The notes under the pieces: generated by a model
Database searches by the model: none
The model's input: the letters and a program-made list of their open reading frames with translations, nothing else
What the model was told of the DNA's origin: nothing
Translations under genes and position numbers: made by a program
Source: Mycolicibacterium gilvum
GTDB taxonomy: Bacteria; Actinomycetota; Actinomycetes; Mycobacteriales; Mycobacteriaceae
Assembly (NCBI RefSeq): GCF_900454025.1
Contig: NZ_UGQM01000001.1
Location: 124,001 to 188,000 of the forward strand
DNA: 64,000 bases
Direction: 5' to 3'
Shown here: positions 46,001-52,887 of the stretch, one piece after another
Numbering within the stretch: the first letter of the stretch is position 1
How the letters are laid out: each line of letters starts with the position of its first letter

Positions 46001-48528
46001 GCCAGGACATCGATGGTGGTGGGTCCGCTGTCTTCGGCGACGGTGACGCTGTCACCGACCGCGATGGGTGTGTCGTCGACCCGGTCCACAATCACGGTCA
46101 CCACGGCGACCGATCCGCCGTTGAGGGTGTAGGTGAAGGTGTCGGTGCCGTGGAAGTCAGAATTCGGTGTGTACGTGACACCGGTCGGGGTGAATGTGAC
46201 TGTGCCATCGACAGGTTGGGTGACGGCAGTGATGGTTTTGGGCCCGGCGTCGATGTCGGTGTCGTTGACGAGCACGTCGATGATGGTGGGGCCGCTGTCT
46301 TCGGCGACGGTCACGGCATCGCCGACTGTGACGGGGGCGTCGTCGACGGGGGTGACGGTTACGGTGACCGTGGCGGTGGCGCCGCCGTTGAGGGTGTAGG
46401 TGAAGGTGTCGGTGCCGTGGAAATCGGCGCCTGGGGTGTAGGTGACCTCAGAGGCGGTGAATGTGACTGTGCCATCGACAGGTTGGGTGACAGCAGTGAT
46501 GGCTATCGGGCCGGCGTCGATGTCGGTGTCGTTGGCGAGCACGTCGATGATGGTGGGGCCGCTGTCCTCGGCGACGGTGGCGGTGTCGCCGACGGCGACG
46601 GGGGCGTCGTCGACGGGGGTGACGGTGACGGTGACGGTGGCGGTGGCGCCGCCGTTGAGGGTGTAGGTGAAGGTGTCGGTACCGGTGAAATCCGCTGTGG
46701 GGGTGTAGATCACCGTGGTGCCGGTGACCACGACGTTGCCTTTGGCGGGCTGGCTCACTCCGGTGATGGTCTTGGGTCCGGCGTCGATGTCGGTGTCGTT
46801 GGCGAGCACGTCGATGACGGTGGGGCTGCTGTCCTCGGCGACGGTGACAGTGTCGCCCACCGCAACAGGTTTGTCGTCCACCGGCGTCACGATCACGGTC
46901 ACGGTGGCAGTGGAGCCGTCGTTCAGGGTGTAAGTGAACGCGTCGGTGCCGTGGAAATCAGCTGCGGGGGTGTAGCTCAACGAGGGGCCGATCGCGGTGA
47001 CCGTGCCGTGAGCAGGTGGGGTGACGCCGGTGACGACCTTCGGTCCGCCGTCGACGTCGATGTCGTTGGCCAGCACGTCGATGACGGTGGTCCCGCTGTC
47101 TTCTCCGACGGTGACGCTGTCACCCACCGCGACGGGCGCGTCGTCGACGGGGGTGACGGTGACCGTGACGGTGGCTGTTCCTGCGGAACGCCCGTCGGTC
47201 GCGGTGTAGGTGAACGTGTCGGTCCCGGTGAAGTCGGCGTTCGGGGTGTACGTGACACCGGAGGCGGTGAAAGTCACTGTGCCGCTGGTTCCCTGGGTGA
47301 CACCGCTGACGGTCAGCGCGTCCCCGTTGGCATCGGTGTCGTTGTCGAGGACGGCGATGGTGACCGGCCGGTCCTCGACCGTGGTGGCGGTATCGCCGTT
47401 GGTCACCGGCGCAACGTGCACAGGGTTCAGCGTCACGGTCACGATCCCCGTGGCTGTGGTGGCACTGCGGGACAACGGGATACCGAAGAAGGTCCTGCGG
47501 GCGCCGGCATCGCTGACGGTATAGGTGAAGGTGTCGGTGCCACCGATCAGCGCGTAGGCGTCGTCCGGGTTGTAGGTGAACGTCCCGGTCGTTTGATCGA
47601 CGGTCACGGTCCCGTGGGTGGGTCCACCCACCGCGCCTCGCCCGGGGACGGTGTAGACCAGCGGATCGTCGTCAACGTCGTCGGCGTCGAACTCTATGGG
47701 CCCGCTCACCGACGTCGCGGAGTCCAGCGTGAGGGTCACGCTCTGGGGCGTCGTCGTGGGCGTCGAGTTCGCGAAGGTGCGCTGCAATTCGCGCCGCACC
47801 CACGCCAGCACCACCCACAGCAGCGGAGGCTGCGACGGAGCTGCCGGAGCGCCTCCGGAGAACGGTGCCAGCACGGTGCTGACGAGGGCGCCGACGAGGG
47901 ACACCGGCTGGGACACCGGAGTGGAGAGCGCGCCGACCGAAGATGCCGGCGCCTGGATCGCGGGACTCGTGCGCGGATAGGCGGCGGGGACGTCCGTCCG
48001 TGGCGGCTGGGAAGCGGGCTCCTCCGGAGGCGCGCTTGTCGGCAGATCCGCGACGGTCGTTGCCGTGATCGAGTGCACGGGTTCGGGCGTCGAGCCGGAC
48101 TCCGGGTGAAGAGTCGACGGCGCAAGGGACTCGGCGGGGTCGGGGTCGGCGAGAGCCTCGTCGGTGGTGTCCTCGACGACGGGGTCGGCGGGCGGCTCAG
48201 GTGACGTGGCGGGGGTGGACGACGGCTCGGTGTCCTCCTCGGTCGGCTCGCTGCCGTCGGCATTCGGCTCGTCGCCGTCCGGGCCCGATGTTTCGGTGTC
48301 GTCCGAGTCCGACGGCCTGGTCGCAGCGGGCTTCGAGGGTGAGCTCGAGGATTCGCGGTCGGAGGTACCGGTGGTTCCGGACGCTGGTTCTCGGGAGGAG
48401 GAGCTCACCGACCCGTTGGAGCCGGCTCCTTCGTCCGCGAGGGCGGTGTGCGGGAAGGCGACGGCGGTGCCGACTCCCAGCGCCACTGCTAGAGCTCCGA
48501 CACGACCGACGCAGCGGCTGACGCCCAT
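40078..48528 (-). CDS. giant exported protein of Ig/cadherin-like repeats with two RCC1-type beta-propellers
   Basis: The protein has about 2,816 residues. A signal peptide (SRCVGRVGALAVALGVGTAV, cleaved near TALA-DE) leads into a 200-residue acidic Ser/Thr/Pro stalk. About 21 repeats of 80-95 residues follow, of the type VTVAEDSGPT, VLANDTDIDAGP and FHGTDTFTYTLNGG, resembling VCBS/cadherin-like surface domains with DxD calcium sites. Two blocks, about 44690-45530 and 41225-42085, each hold six LLRSDG(T/S)-type RCC1 repeats plus split end strands, giving two seven-bladed propellers. No LPXTG or C-terminal membrane anchor is seen. ATG 48528 is preferred over GTG 48588 because the signal then begins at residue 1 and GGAG precedes it. 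It likely acts at the cell surface as an adhesin or binding scaffold; the ligand is unknown. Confidence 0.85.
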   Translation of the reverse strand: MGVSRCVGRVGALAVALGVGTAVAFPHTALADEGAGSNGSVSSSSREPASGTTGTSDRESSSSPSKPAATRPSDSDDTETSGPDGDEPNADGSEPTEEDTEPSSTPATSPEPPADPVVEDTTDEALADPDPAESLAPSTLHPESGSTPEPVHSITATTVADLPTSAPPEEPASQPPRTDVPAAYPRTSPAIQAPASSVGALSTPVSQPVSLVGALVSTVLAPFSGGAPAAPSQPPLLWVVLAWVRRELQRTFANSTPTTTPQSVTLTLDSATSVSGPIEFDADDVDDDPLVYTVPGRGAVGGPTHGTVTVDQTTGTFTYNPDDAYALIGGTDTFTYTVSDAGARRTFFGIPLSRSATTATGIVTVTLNPVHVAPVTNGDTATTVEDRPVTIAVLDNDTDANGDALTVSGVTQGTSGTVTFTASGVTYTPNADFTGTDTFTYTATDGRSAGTATVTVTVTPVDDAPVAVGDSVTVGEDSGTTVIDVLANDIDVDGGPKVVTGVTPPAHGTVTAIGPSLSYTPAADFHGTDAFTYTLNDGSTATVTVIVTPVDDKPVAVGDTVTVAEDSSPTVIDVLANDTDIDAGPKTITGVSQPAKGNVVVTGTTVIYTPTADFTGTDTFTYTLNGGATATVTVTVTPVDDAPVAVGDTATVAEDSGPTIIDVLANDTDIDAGPIAITAVTQPVDGTVTFTASEVTYTPGADFHGTDTFTYTLNGGATATVTVTVTPVDDAPVTVGDAVTVAEDSGPTIIDVLVNDTDIDAGPKTITAVTQPVDGTVTFTPTGVTYTPNSDFHGTDTFTYTLNGGSVAVVTVIVDRVDDTPIAVGDSVTVAEDSGPTTIDVLANDTDIDNGPIAITAVTQPTNGTIDFTVSRVTYTPGANFHGTDTFTYTLNGGATATVTVTVNAAPVIGQVTTTPGEGNTWVVSVSADDAENDTLTTTVASADPTVPLTVTKQTDGTFQVVADPTWASAHPAAQIAVTVTVTDTYGSSATTTSAIGTAYNVISLGWDAAGVGHVPALPAGVSYTQVAGGAFHTVLLRSDGSVVGAGQNNYGQLDIPPLPAGVTYTQVAAGSWHTVLLRSDGTVVAVGDNFKGQIDIPEPGLGVSYTGVAAGELGTILLRSDGTAVAVGDGQYGQLEIPTLPTGVRYAQAAIGSVRSVLLRSDGTVVTVGMNDAVPTLPAGVTYIAVASGAGHAVLLRSDGVAVAFGANDWGQTDIPALPAGVVYVNIAASRYHSVLLRSDGTAVAVGQNTSEQLDIPVLPTGVTYTGVAAGGYSTWLISSTAAVPFNTPPVAANDTVTVAEGGTATISVTANDTDADGTIDTATVVITRQPTAGTVTIHAGGTVTYVSNGTEVTADSFAYRINDALGATSNEATVFITITPVDDAPVAVNDAVTVAEGGTITIAVIGNDTDADGTIDTTTVVIVTQPTAGTATVNGDGTVTYVSDGSEVTSDSFTYTVKDTAGLTSNVATVSITVNPVNDAPVAVNDAYTVAENGLLVIDAPGLLGNDLDSEHPFIYITTITNPRHGTFDGILSDGSFTYRPHAGYFGTDSFTYQINDVTGLTSNTATVTITITPVDDAPVAVNDAVTVAEDSGTTVIDVLANDTDIDAGPKTITSITQPNSGTTTITATGVAYTPNENFHGTDTFTYTLNGGTSAEVTVTVTPVNDAPVAPDKVVTISEDTWSVAIHLTDGATDVDGDPLRRGYVTYPAIGSTFVDSDNLGIQRLLRYYPPANYTGQITIPYTVWDGQVFSNWATITINVTPVNDVPVAVNDSAAVDAGGTTTITLTANDTDVDTDNGVDPATIVIGTQPSAGTVTVNSDGTVTYTSTGTTTTTDIFTYTVEDTTGLVSNPATVTVNVTATATPPVAVNDTVTVDEGGTTTLAVIANDTDADGDIDTATVVIVRQPTAGTATVNSDGTVSYASDGSEITTDSFEYTVRDVAGAVSNAATVIITVTPVDDAPVAVNDTVTITEDTLATFIDVLANDTDIDGGPKTITSITSPAGGHALVIGNRVRYFSAPNFHGTETFTYTLNGGATATVTVIVTPISEAPVIHRVTSTPGVGNTWVLSVDASDDDGGALTTTVTSANATVPLTITRLPGGAIQVDIDPTWARAHPGAQLPVTVTVTDAENISATKQLTIGTVSNAVFFGHNIYGQRNIPALPEGVTYTQVATASLSHTVLLRSDGTAVAVGDNFRGQLNIPPLPTGMTYTQVANGTEHTVLLRSDGTAIAVGNNSDGQLNIPRLPAGVTYTRIAAGNYGTVLLRSDGTAVGAGYNTYGQLNIPQPPPGVTYTQAAVGLTHTVLLRSDGTAVALGDNAFGQTVIPALPTGLKYTQVAAGDLHSVLLRSDGSVVAFGNNQWGQSTVPALPAGLRYTQVAAGRYNSMRLRSDGTAIGFGQNASSQLNIPVLPAGLVYTQAAASNHTVLLFSTSSSFNSLPLATNDAATVAEGGTITFSVTANDTDTDGTLNTATVVITRQPTSGSVTVNAGGTVTYVSNGAEVSADSFAYRVNDNKGATSNEATVSITITPVNDAPVAVDDAYTVAKNGVLVISAPGLLANDSDPEGNSFTIVAATGTQHGTVDPLYSNGSFTYRPAAGYSGTDTFTYTISDGTSTAQATVTIAVSAVDNQAPVAVADSYTVAEDGVLNVTGPGVLANDTDADGDPLSVVAAGPTSHGTFTLRSDGSFTYTPVANFHGTDSFTYQVSDGSGPSAPATATITVTPINDTPVVQNDTIPFPKDGFIGFSLANRSSDVDGDTLTATLISGTTHGTLFFDGTNRAFSYRPNTGFTGQDSFTYKVNDGKVDSAIATVTLNVS
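41225..42085 (-). repeat. second RCC1-type propeller block (inside the giant gene)
   Basis: Six tandem repeats of about 41 codons carry LRSDGTAVAVG and GQLNIPPLPTG-type motifs, plus terminal strands that would close a seventh blade. It is a diverged copy of the block at 44690-45530. Confidence 0.8.
44690..45530 (-). repeat. first RCC1-type propeller block (inside the giant gene)
   Basis: Six LLRSDG repeats (SVVGAGQNN, TVVAVGDNF, TAVAVGDGQ, TVVTVGMND, VAVAFGAND, TAVAVGQNT) are followed by STWLISS. The first strand NVISLGW supplies the missing part of a seventh blade. Confidence 0.8.
45830..47220 (-). repeat. near-identical tandem Ig-like repeats, unit about 264 bp
   Basis: Five consecutive units of about 88 codons differ at few positions (AEDSGPTIIDVLANDTDIDA, then TDTFTYTLNGGATATVTVTV). 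DNA identity between units is high, so unit gain or loss by recombination, and assembly error, are both plausible here. Confidence 0.8.
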
Positions 48529-48840
48529 TCCATGACTCCGATTGCACAACTGGTTAACAAGATCAGCTAGCCGATCCGGCGTCGCCACCTATATCTACCG
48601 CAGCGTAAATGCTCGGTACGGCGTTTTCCGACAATGCACGGTGCTTTGCAGCAAAGTTCAGTAGTCCCGACGCCGGCAACGCCCGTAGCTCAGTAGTCGC
48701 TGCAGCATCGACGTCAGCGATCGGCGTCGGCCGCCCAGCGGTCGTCGAGTGGACATCGTCAAGGTCACTTCGTAGCCTGTCCCGGGGGCATCGACGGCGG
48801 GCCGGAAGCGGTCCTCGAACGAAGGGTCGGGAGAATTCGC
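48529..48840. promoter_or_regulatory. divergent promoter region of the giant gene and the exported coiled-coil gene
   Basis: The 312-bp gap holds no gene. On the minus strand TAGATAT at about 48592-48598 could be a -10 box for the giant gene, but no matching -35 is clear. No palindrome stands out. Confidence 0.35.
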
Positions 48841-49935
48841 GTGACCGGCGTGCGCCACCCCCTTCGACAAGCGGTCTGCGGTGCCGCGGCTGCCTGCCTG
48901 GTCGCCGTGACGGCGATCGGCGATGTCCACGCCGATCCGGCGTCAGACGCCCTCGCCACGCTCAACGACCTCTCCCAGCAGGCCGTTCAGAGTCGTGAAG
49001 CCCTCACCGCGGCGCAGCGGGACGCGGACGTCAAGTTCGCCGAGCAGGCTGCCGCCGACGACCGGCACCGCGCCGATCGGGCCGCGCTGGACGCCGCGAA
49101 CGCCGAGCTGGATCCCCTCCAGAACGCCGTCAACCGGATGGCAGCGATGGACTACACCAGCGGGCGCAACGGGCAGGGCGCTGCCGTGCTGACCGCCTCC
49201 TCGCCCCAGAACCTGATCGACCGGTTGTCACTGCAGCGCACGGTCGGCGCGCGGATGGCCGAGAACATGAAGGCCTATCGGGCGGCCCGTGAGCGCGCCG
49301 CCGAGGCAACTCAGGCGTCCGAGAAGTCGGCTGCCGACGCCCGCGCCGCGGCCGAGCACGCGGAGGCGGTGCGTGCCGACCTGCAGGCGAAACTCGGTGA
49401 GCTGCTGCGCCAGATCGCCGCCGCTGAGGCGCAGTACGCGGCGCTGACACCGCAGCAGCAGGCGATCGTCGACGCCGCGCCGCCGCCGGCCGCCGCGCCC
49501 GCCCCGCCGATCCTCGCCCTACCCGGCATACCTCCCGGCGACGTCGCCCCGCCCCCCGCGGCGCCGATCCTGGACATCCCCGAGGCGTTGCCGATGGGTG
49601 TCGCGGTCGAGGCCGGGCTGCAGCCGAACGCCATCCTCGCCGCGCGGGCCGTCAGCCATCAGTTCCCGCAGATCGCCGAGATCGGCGGGGTCCGGCCGGA
49701 CTCCAAACCGTGGCATCCGAGCGGCCTGGCGATCGACATCATGATCCCCAACCACGGCAGCCCCGAGGGCATCGCGCTCGGCGACCAGATCATGGCCTAC
49801 GCGATGGCCAACGCCGCCAGATTCGGACTCCAGGACGTGATCTGGCGCGGGACCTACTACACGCCGGCCGGTCCGCAGGCGTCAGGCTACGGCCATTTCG
49901 ACCACGTGCACATCACGGTGATGCCGCGGCGCTGA
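48841..49935 (+). CDS. exported coiled-coil protein with VanY/ARB_07466-like C-terminal domain
   Basis: The 364-residue protein has a signal peptide (VCGAAAACLVAVTAIGDVHA, cut near HA-DP), a long coiled coil (residues ~32-200), a proline/alanine linker and a C-terminal domain. The latter has NAILAARAVSHQFPQIAEIG, PSGLAIDIMIPN and YGHFDHVHITVM, whose His and Asp residues resemble the zinc site of D-Ala-D-Ala carboxypeptidase-like domains. Coiled coil plus hydrolase-like domain is the layout of actinobacterial cell-wall remodelling proteins. The GTG 48841 start gives a complete signal. Divergent from the giant surface-protein gene. Confidence 0.8.
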   Translation: MTGVRHPLRQAVCGAAAACLVAVTAIGDVHADPASDALATLNDLSQQAVQSREALTAAQRDADVKFAEQAAADDRHRADRAALDAANAELDPLQNAVNRMAAMDYTSGRNGQGAAVLTASSPQNLIDRLSLQRTVGARMAENMKAYRAARERAAEATQASEKSAADARAAAEHAEAVRADLQAKLGELLRQIAAAEAQYAALTPQQQAIVDAAPPPAAAPAPPILALPGIPPGDVAPPPAAPILDIPEALPMGVAVEAGLQPNAILAARAVSHQFPQIAEIGGVRPDSKPWHPSGLAIDIMIPNHGSPEGIALGDQIMAYAMANAARFGLQDVIWRGTYYTPAGPQASGYGHFDHVHITVMPRR

Positions 49936-49941
49936 GCCTCG

Positions 49942-50709
49942 TCAGGGATGCAGGTTCCACTGGCCGCAGTCCTGGGCCAGCACGTCGTTGACGTCGACGC
50001 GGATGCCGCCGACGATCGGCCCCGGATTTGACGCGGTGTCGATGATGCGCTGGTAGAGGACCGCGCCCGGGTAGATCTGACCGTTCGACCAGGACCGCGT
50101 CTGCCACGCCCACACGCGGCCGGGGGTCCCCGACCGACCGATGACGCCGTCGGCCGTCGCCCACTGGCACGGCCTGACGCCCGCGTAGATCCCGGTGCGC
50201 TGCACTCCGATCACCGAGTTGATGCCGCGGAACCATGGCAGCGCGAGGTCGTTCCACGCCTGGCGGTCGATGTCGTCGTCGACGCTGAAGAAGATCGGCG
50301 CGCTCTTGCCACCGCCGGCGGCGGTGTGCAGTGCCCACCCGGTGCGCGCGTCGGCGACGCCACCGGCGAACCCGCGGGTGAAGTCCGACGGCGCCGTTCC
50401 GCCCGGCTTGCCGTACTGGTAGTTGCTGACGATCACCAGCCCGGCCGCGGTCAGTTGCTTCGCATACGGCAGCGTGATCGGCTTGGCGCCGAAGTTCGAC
50501 CCGGGCCGTGAGGTCGACACGTAGTTGATCACCCCGGAGTGCCCGGCCGCCCGGATGTCCTGCGCGGGGATCTGGCGCATCGCGAAATCGATCAGCGTCG
50601 GAGCGGCGGCCGACGCCGCCGGTGCCAGCGCAGCAGCTGCTGCGTTCAGCCCGGCCAGCGCCGAGGCCGCGGCGGCGTAGCGCAGCGCGTCACGCCGGGT
50701 TATCGACAC
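49942..50709 (-). CDS. Tat-exported DUF1906 (glycoside-hydrolase-like) protein, Rv2525c family
   Basis: The 255-residue protein has a twin-arginine signal (TRRDALRYAAAASALAG) and a DUF1906 TIM-barrel-like domain. Its landmarks are SGVINYVSTSRPG, GLVIVSNYQYGKPGG, APIFFSVDDDIDR and GIYAGVRPCQWA, followed by WAWQTRSW. The M. tuberculosis family member Rv2525c is a Tat substrate linked to cell-wall properties and beta-lactam sensitivity. No catalytic activity is established. It converges with the coiled-coil gene at a 6-bp gap, adjacent to another probable wall-active protein. Confidence 0.85.
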   Translation of the reverse strand: MSITRRDALRYAAAASALAGLNAAAAALAPAASAAAPTLIDFAMRQIPAQDIRAAGHSGVINYVSTSRPGSNFGAKPITLPYAKQLTAAGLVIVSNYQYGKPGGTAPSDFTRGFAGGVADARTGWALHTAAGGGKSAPIFFSVDDDIDRQAWNDLALPWFRGINSVIGVQRTGIYAGVRPCQWATADGVIGRSGTPGRVWAWQTRSWSNGQIYPGAVLYQRIIDTASNPGPIVGGIRVDVNDVLAQDCGQWNLHP

Positions 50710-50783
50710 CGGGCGATGTTAACAATGTGATGGATGTGGCCGGCGGGATCTGCGTCGGGACACGCCGGGGGGCGACGCCCGGT

Positions 50784-52214
50784 TCAGGCGATAGCCCACA
50801 ACCCCAGGCTGATCACGAAGACGCTGAGGCCCAGCGTCGTCTCCAGGACCGTCCACGTTTTCAGGGTGGTCTTGACGTCCATGTTGAAGAAGCGGTTGAC
50901 CAGCCAGAACCCGGAGTCGTTGACGTGGGACAGCACAGTCGCGCCGGCCGCGATCGCCATGACCAACGCCACGAGCTGCAGGTTGCTCAGGTCGGCCGCG
51001 GCGACCGCGGCGCTGATCAGACCCGCGGTCGTGGTCAGCGCGACGGTGGCCGAACCCTGCGCGACGCGCAGCAGCGTCGAGATGATGAACGCCTGCAGGA
51101 TCAGCGAGATCCCGAGATTCGACAGCGAACCACTCAGCGCGTCGCCGATACCGCTGAGGCGCAACACGCCACCGAACATGCCGCCGGCGCCGGTGATCAG
51201 GATGATCGCGCAGATCGGACCGAGGGCTTTGTCGAGGATGTCGCTGACCGTGCCCATCGACCGGCCGCGCAGTCCGAGCACGAGGGTCGCCACGATGACG
51301 GTGATCAACAGCGCGATCGAGGTCGTGCCGATCAGCTTGAGGTATTCGGCCCACGTCGCGCCCTCCTCGATCACGCCCGCCGTCATCAAGGTGTCGATGA
51401 CGGTGTTGAACGAGATCAGCACGAACGGCAGCAACAGCACGCCGAGCACCGTGGCGAAGGCCGGTGCGGTACGGGTGGCCGTGGTCGCGGCGCCTGTTCC
51501 GGGGGTGTCGTCGGTGGGGTGTTCGGTGTCGCGGCCTCCGTTGATCTCACCGAACAACGCGGTCGGAATGTCGACGTGGATGCGTCGGCCCATGGCCTGG
51601 GACACCAGATAGGCGCCGACGTACCAGGCGGCGACGGCCACCGGAGCGCCGACGAGCAGGGTGAGACCGATGTTGGCGCCGAGCAATTCGGCCGCGGCAA
51701 CGGGACCCGGGTGCGGCGGGACCAACGCGTGCATGGCCGCGAAGGCGCCGGCGGCGGGGAATGCGTACAACAGCAGTGAGCCGCCGAAGCGCCGTGCCAC
51801 CGTCATGATGATGGGCAGGAACACCACCAGCCCGGCATCGAAGAAGATCGGGAAACCGAACAGGAGCGCCGCGACGCCGAGCGCCAGCGGGGCCCGCTTC
51901 TCGCCGAAGCGGCCGATCAGAGTGTCGGCGAGAACCTGTGCGCCACCGGTGATCTCGAGCAGCCGGCCGATCATGACGCCGAACCCGACGAGCAGGGCGA
52001 CCGAGCCGAGGGTGTTGGAGAAACCGAATGTCAGGGCGCTGGGGACGTCGGCGACCGGGATCCCCGCCGCCAGCGCGGTCAGCAGGCTCACCAGGACCAG
52101 CGCGACGAACGCATGCAGTTTGACCTTGATGATCAGGAACAACAGCAGTGCGACCGCGCCGGCTGCGATCAGCAGCAGCGTGGTGGTTCCGAATGCCGGA
52201 TCAATGGCCTCCAT
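50784..52214 (-). CDS. gntP: gluconate:proton symporter, GntP family
   Basis: The 476-residue protein is hydrophobic with about 12-14 membrane segments. GntP-family landmarks include GFGVMIGRLLEITGGAQVLA, PLALGVAALLFGFPIFFDAG, the HALVPPHPGPVAAAELLGAN loop and VLSHVNDSGFWLVNRFF near the end. It imports gluconate or a related sugar acid with protons. It lies 36 bp downstream of gluconokinase and is co-directional, so uptake and phosphorylation are coupled. A 35-residue polar loop with EINGGRDTEHPTDDTPGTGA is a cytoplasmic linker. Confidence 0.88.
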   Translation of the reverse strand: MEAIDPAFGTTTLLLIAAGAVALLLFLIIKVKLHAFVALVLVSLLTALAAGIPVADVPSALTFGFSNTLGSVALLVGFGVMIGRLLEITGGAQVLADTLIGRFGEKRAPLALGVAALLFGFPIFFDAGLVVFLPIIMTVARRFGGSLLLYAFPAAGAFAAMHALVPPHPGPVAAAELLGANIGLTLLVGAPVAVAAWYVGAYLVSQAMGRRIHVDIPTALFGEINGGRDTEHPTDDTPGTGAATTATRTAPAFATVLGVLLLPFVLISFNTVIDTLMTAGVIEEGATWAEYLKLIGTTSIALLITVIVATLVLGLRGRSMGTVSDILDKALGPICAIILITGAGGMFGGVLRLSGIGDALSGSLSNLGISLILQAFIISTLLRVAQGSATVALTTTAGLISAAVAAADLSNLQLVALVMAIAAGATVLSHVNDSGFWLVNRFFNMDVKTTLKTWTVLETTLGLSVFVISLGLWAIA

Positions 52215-52250
52215 CGTTCCCCCTCACCGCAGCGCTGTGTGTGCCTGAAA

Positions 52251-52763
52251 TCATCGGTCCTCCTCGGCTGTCGGGGAATGCGTTGAGCTGATGTAACTTT
52301 CGATGATGCCGTCGATGCTCTGATCGACGTCGATGACGACTCCACGCTCGTCCGGCTCCAGTGGCTCCAGCGTCTGGAACTGTGACTGCAGCAGGTTCGC
52401 CGGCATGAAGTGGCCCGGCCTGCTCGCCTGTCTTCTGCTGATCGTCTCGACGGCCCCGGCCAGGTGCAGGAACTCGATGTCCGGGCAGTGCCGGCGCAGC
52501 TGGTCCCGGTAGAAGCGCTTCAGCGCCGAGCAGCTCATCACGCCGCCGTGCGGATGGTCGGCCAACCATTCGCCGATGGACTCCAGCCAGGGGTACCGGT
52601 CCTCGTCGTCGAGCGGGTGGCCGGCGGACATCTTGGCGATGTTGGCCGGCGGGTGGAAGTCGTCGGCGTCCGCGAAGGGCACACGCAGACGTTGCGCGAG
52701 CGCGGCGCCCACGGTCGATTTCCCGGAGCCGGAGACCCCCATGACGACGATCGGTATTGCCAT
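52251..52763 (-). CDS. gntK: gluconokinase
   Basis: The 170-residue protein has a P-loop VMGVSGSGKSTVGAALA (residues ~7-23) and the gluconokinase hallmarks DADDFHPPANIAKMSAGHPL, DEDRYPWLESIGEWL and MSCSALKRFYRDQLR. It phosphorylates gluconate with ATP to 6-phosphogluconate, feeding the pentose phosphate pathway. Length is normal. It precedes the permease and is divergent from a GntR-family gene that probably represses both. Confidence 0.92.
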   Translation of the reverse strand: MAIPIVVMGVSGSGKSTVGAALAQRLRVPFADADDFHPPANIAKMSAGHPLDDEDRYPWLESIGEWLADHPHGGVMSCSALKRFYRDQLRRHCPDIEFLHLAGAVETISRRQASRPGHFMPANLLQSQFQTLEPLEPDERGVVIDVDQSIDGIIESYISSTHSPTAEEDR

Positions 52764-52782
52764 GCCTCTGCCTTGTCAGATG

Positions 52783-52798
52783 TGTGTGTCGTCACACA
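52783..52798. promoter_or_regulatory. candidate operator of the gluconate regulator, TGTGTG-N4-CACACA
   Basis: Perfect 6-bp arms TGTGTG and CACACA with a 4-bp centre lie 20 bp before gntK in the 124-bp gap between gntK and the divergent regulator gene. Both size and position fit a GntR operator. Confidence 0.45.
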
Positions 52799-52887
52799 GT
52801 GTGGTGGAATAGGCAGACTATTGCAAGACCCTCACGGCAATCACTGGTTCTTTCCGACTATGCCGCGCGTTCTGGCATGATCAGCTG

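Noticed and set aside
40441..48204. Long plus-strand frames such as 45487-48204 and 42169-44016 opposite the giant gene
   Set aside because: They have no family motifs and consist of GDG/VGD-type strings that mirror the repeats on the other strand. They arise from GC-rich third positions of the minus-strand gene.
40078..48528. Tandem repeats considered as a CRISPR array
   Set aside because: The repeats are about 264 bp, continuous and in a long open frame with no short spacers.
48683..48760. tRNA-like start CCGTAGCTCAGTAG
   Set aside because: The D-arm-like phrase is present, but no T-loop (GGTTCGA-type) or matching acceptor stem follows, so no tRNA can be folded.
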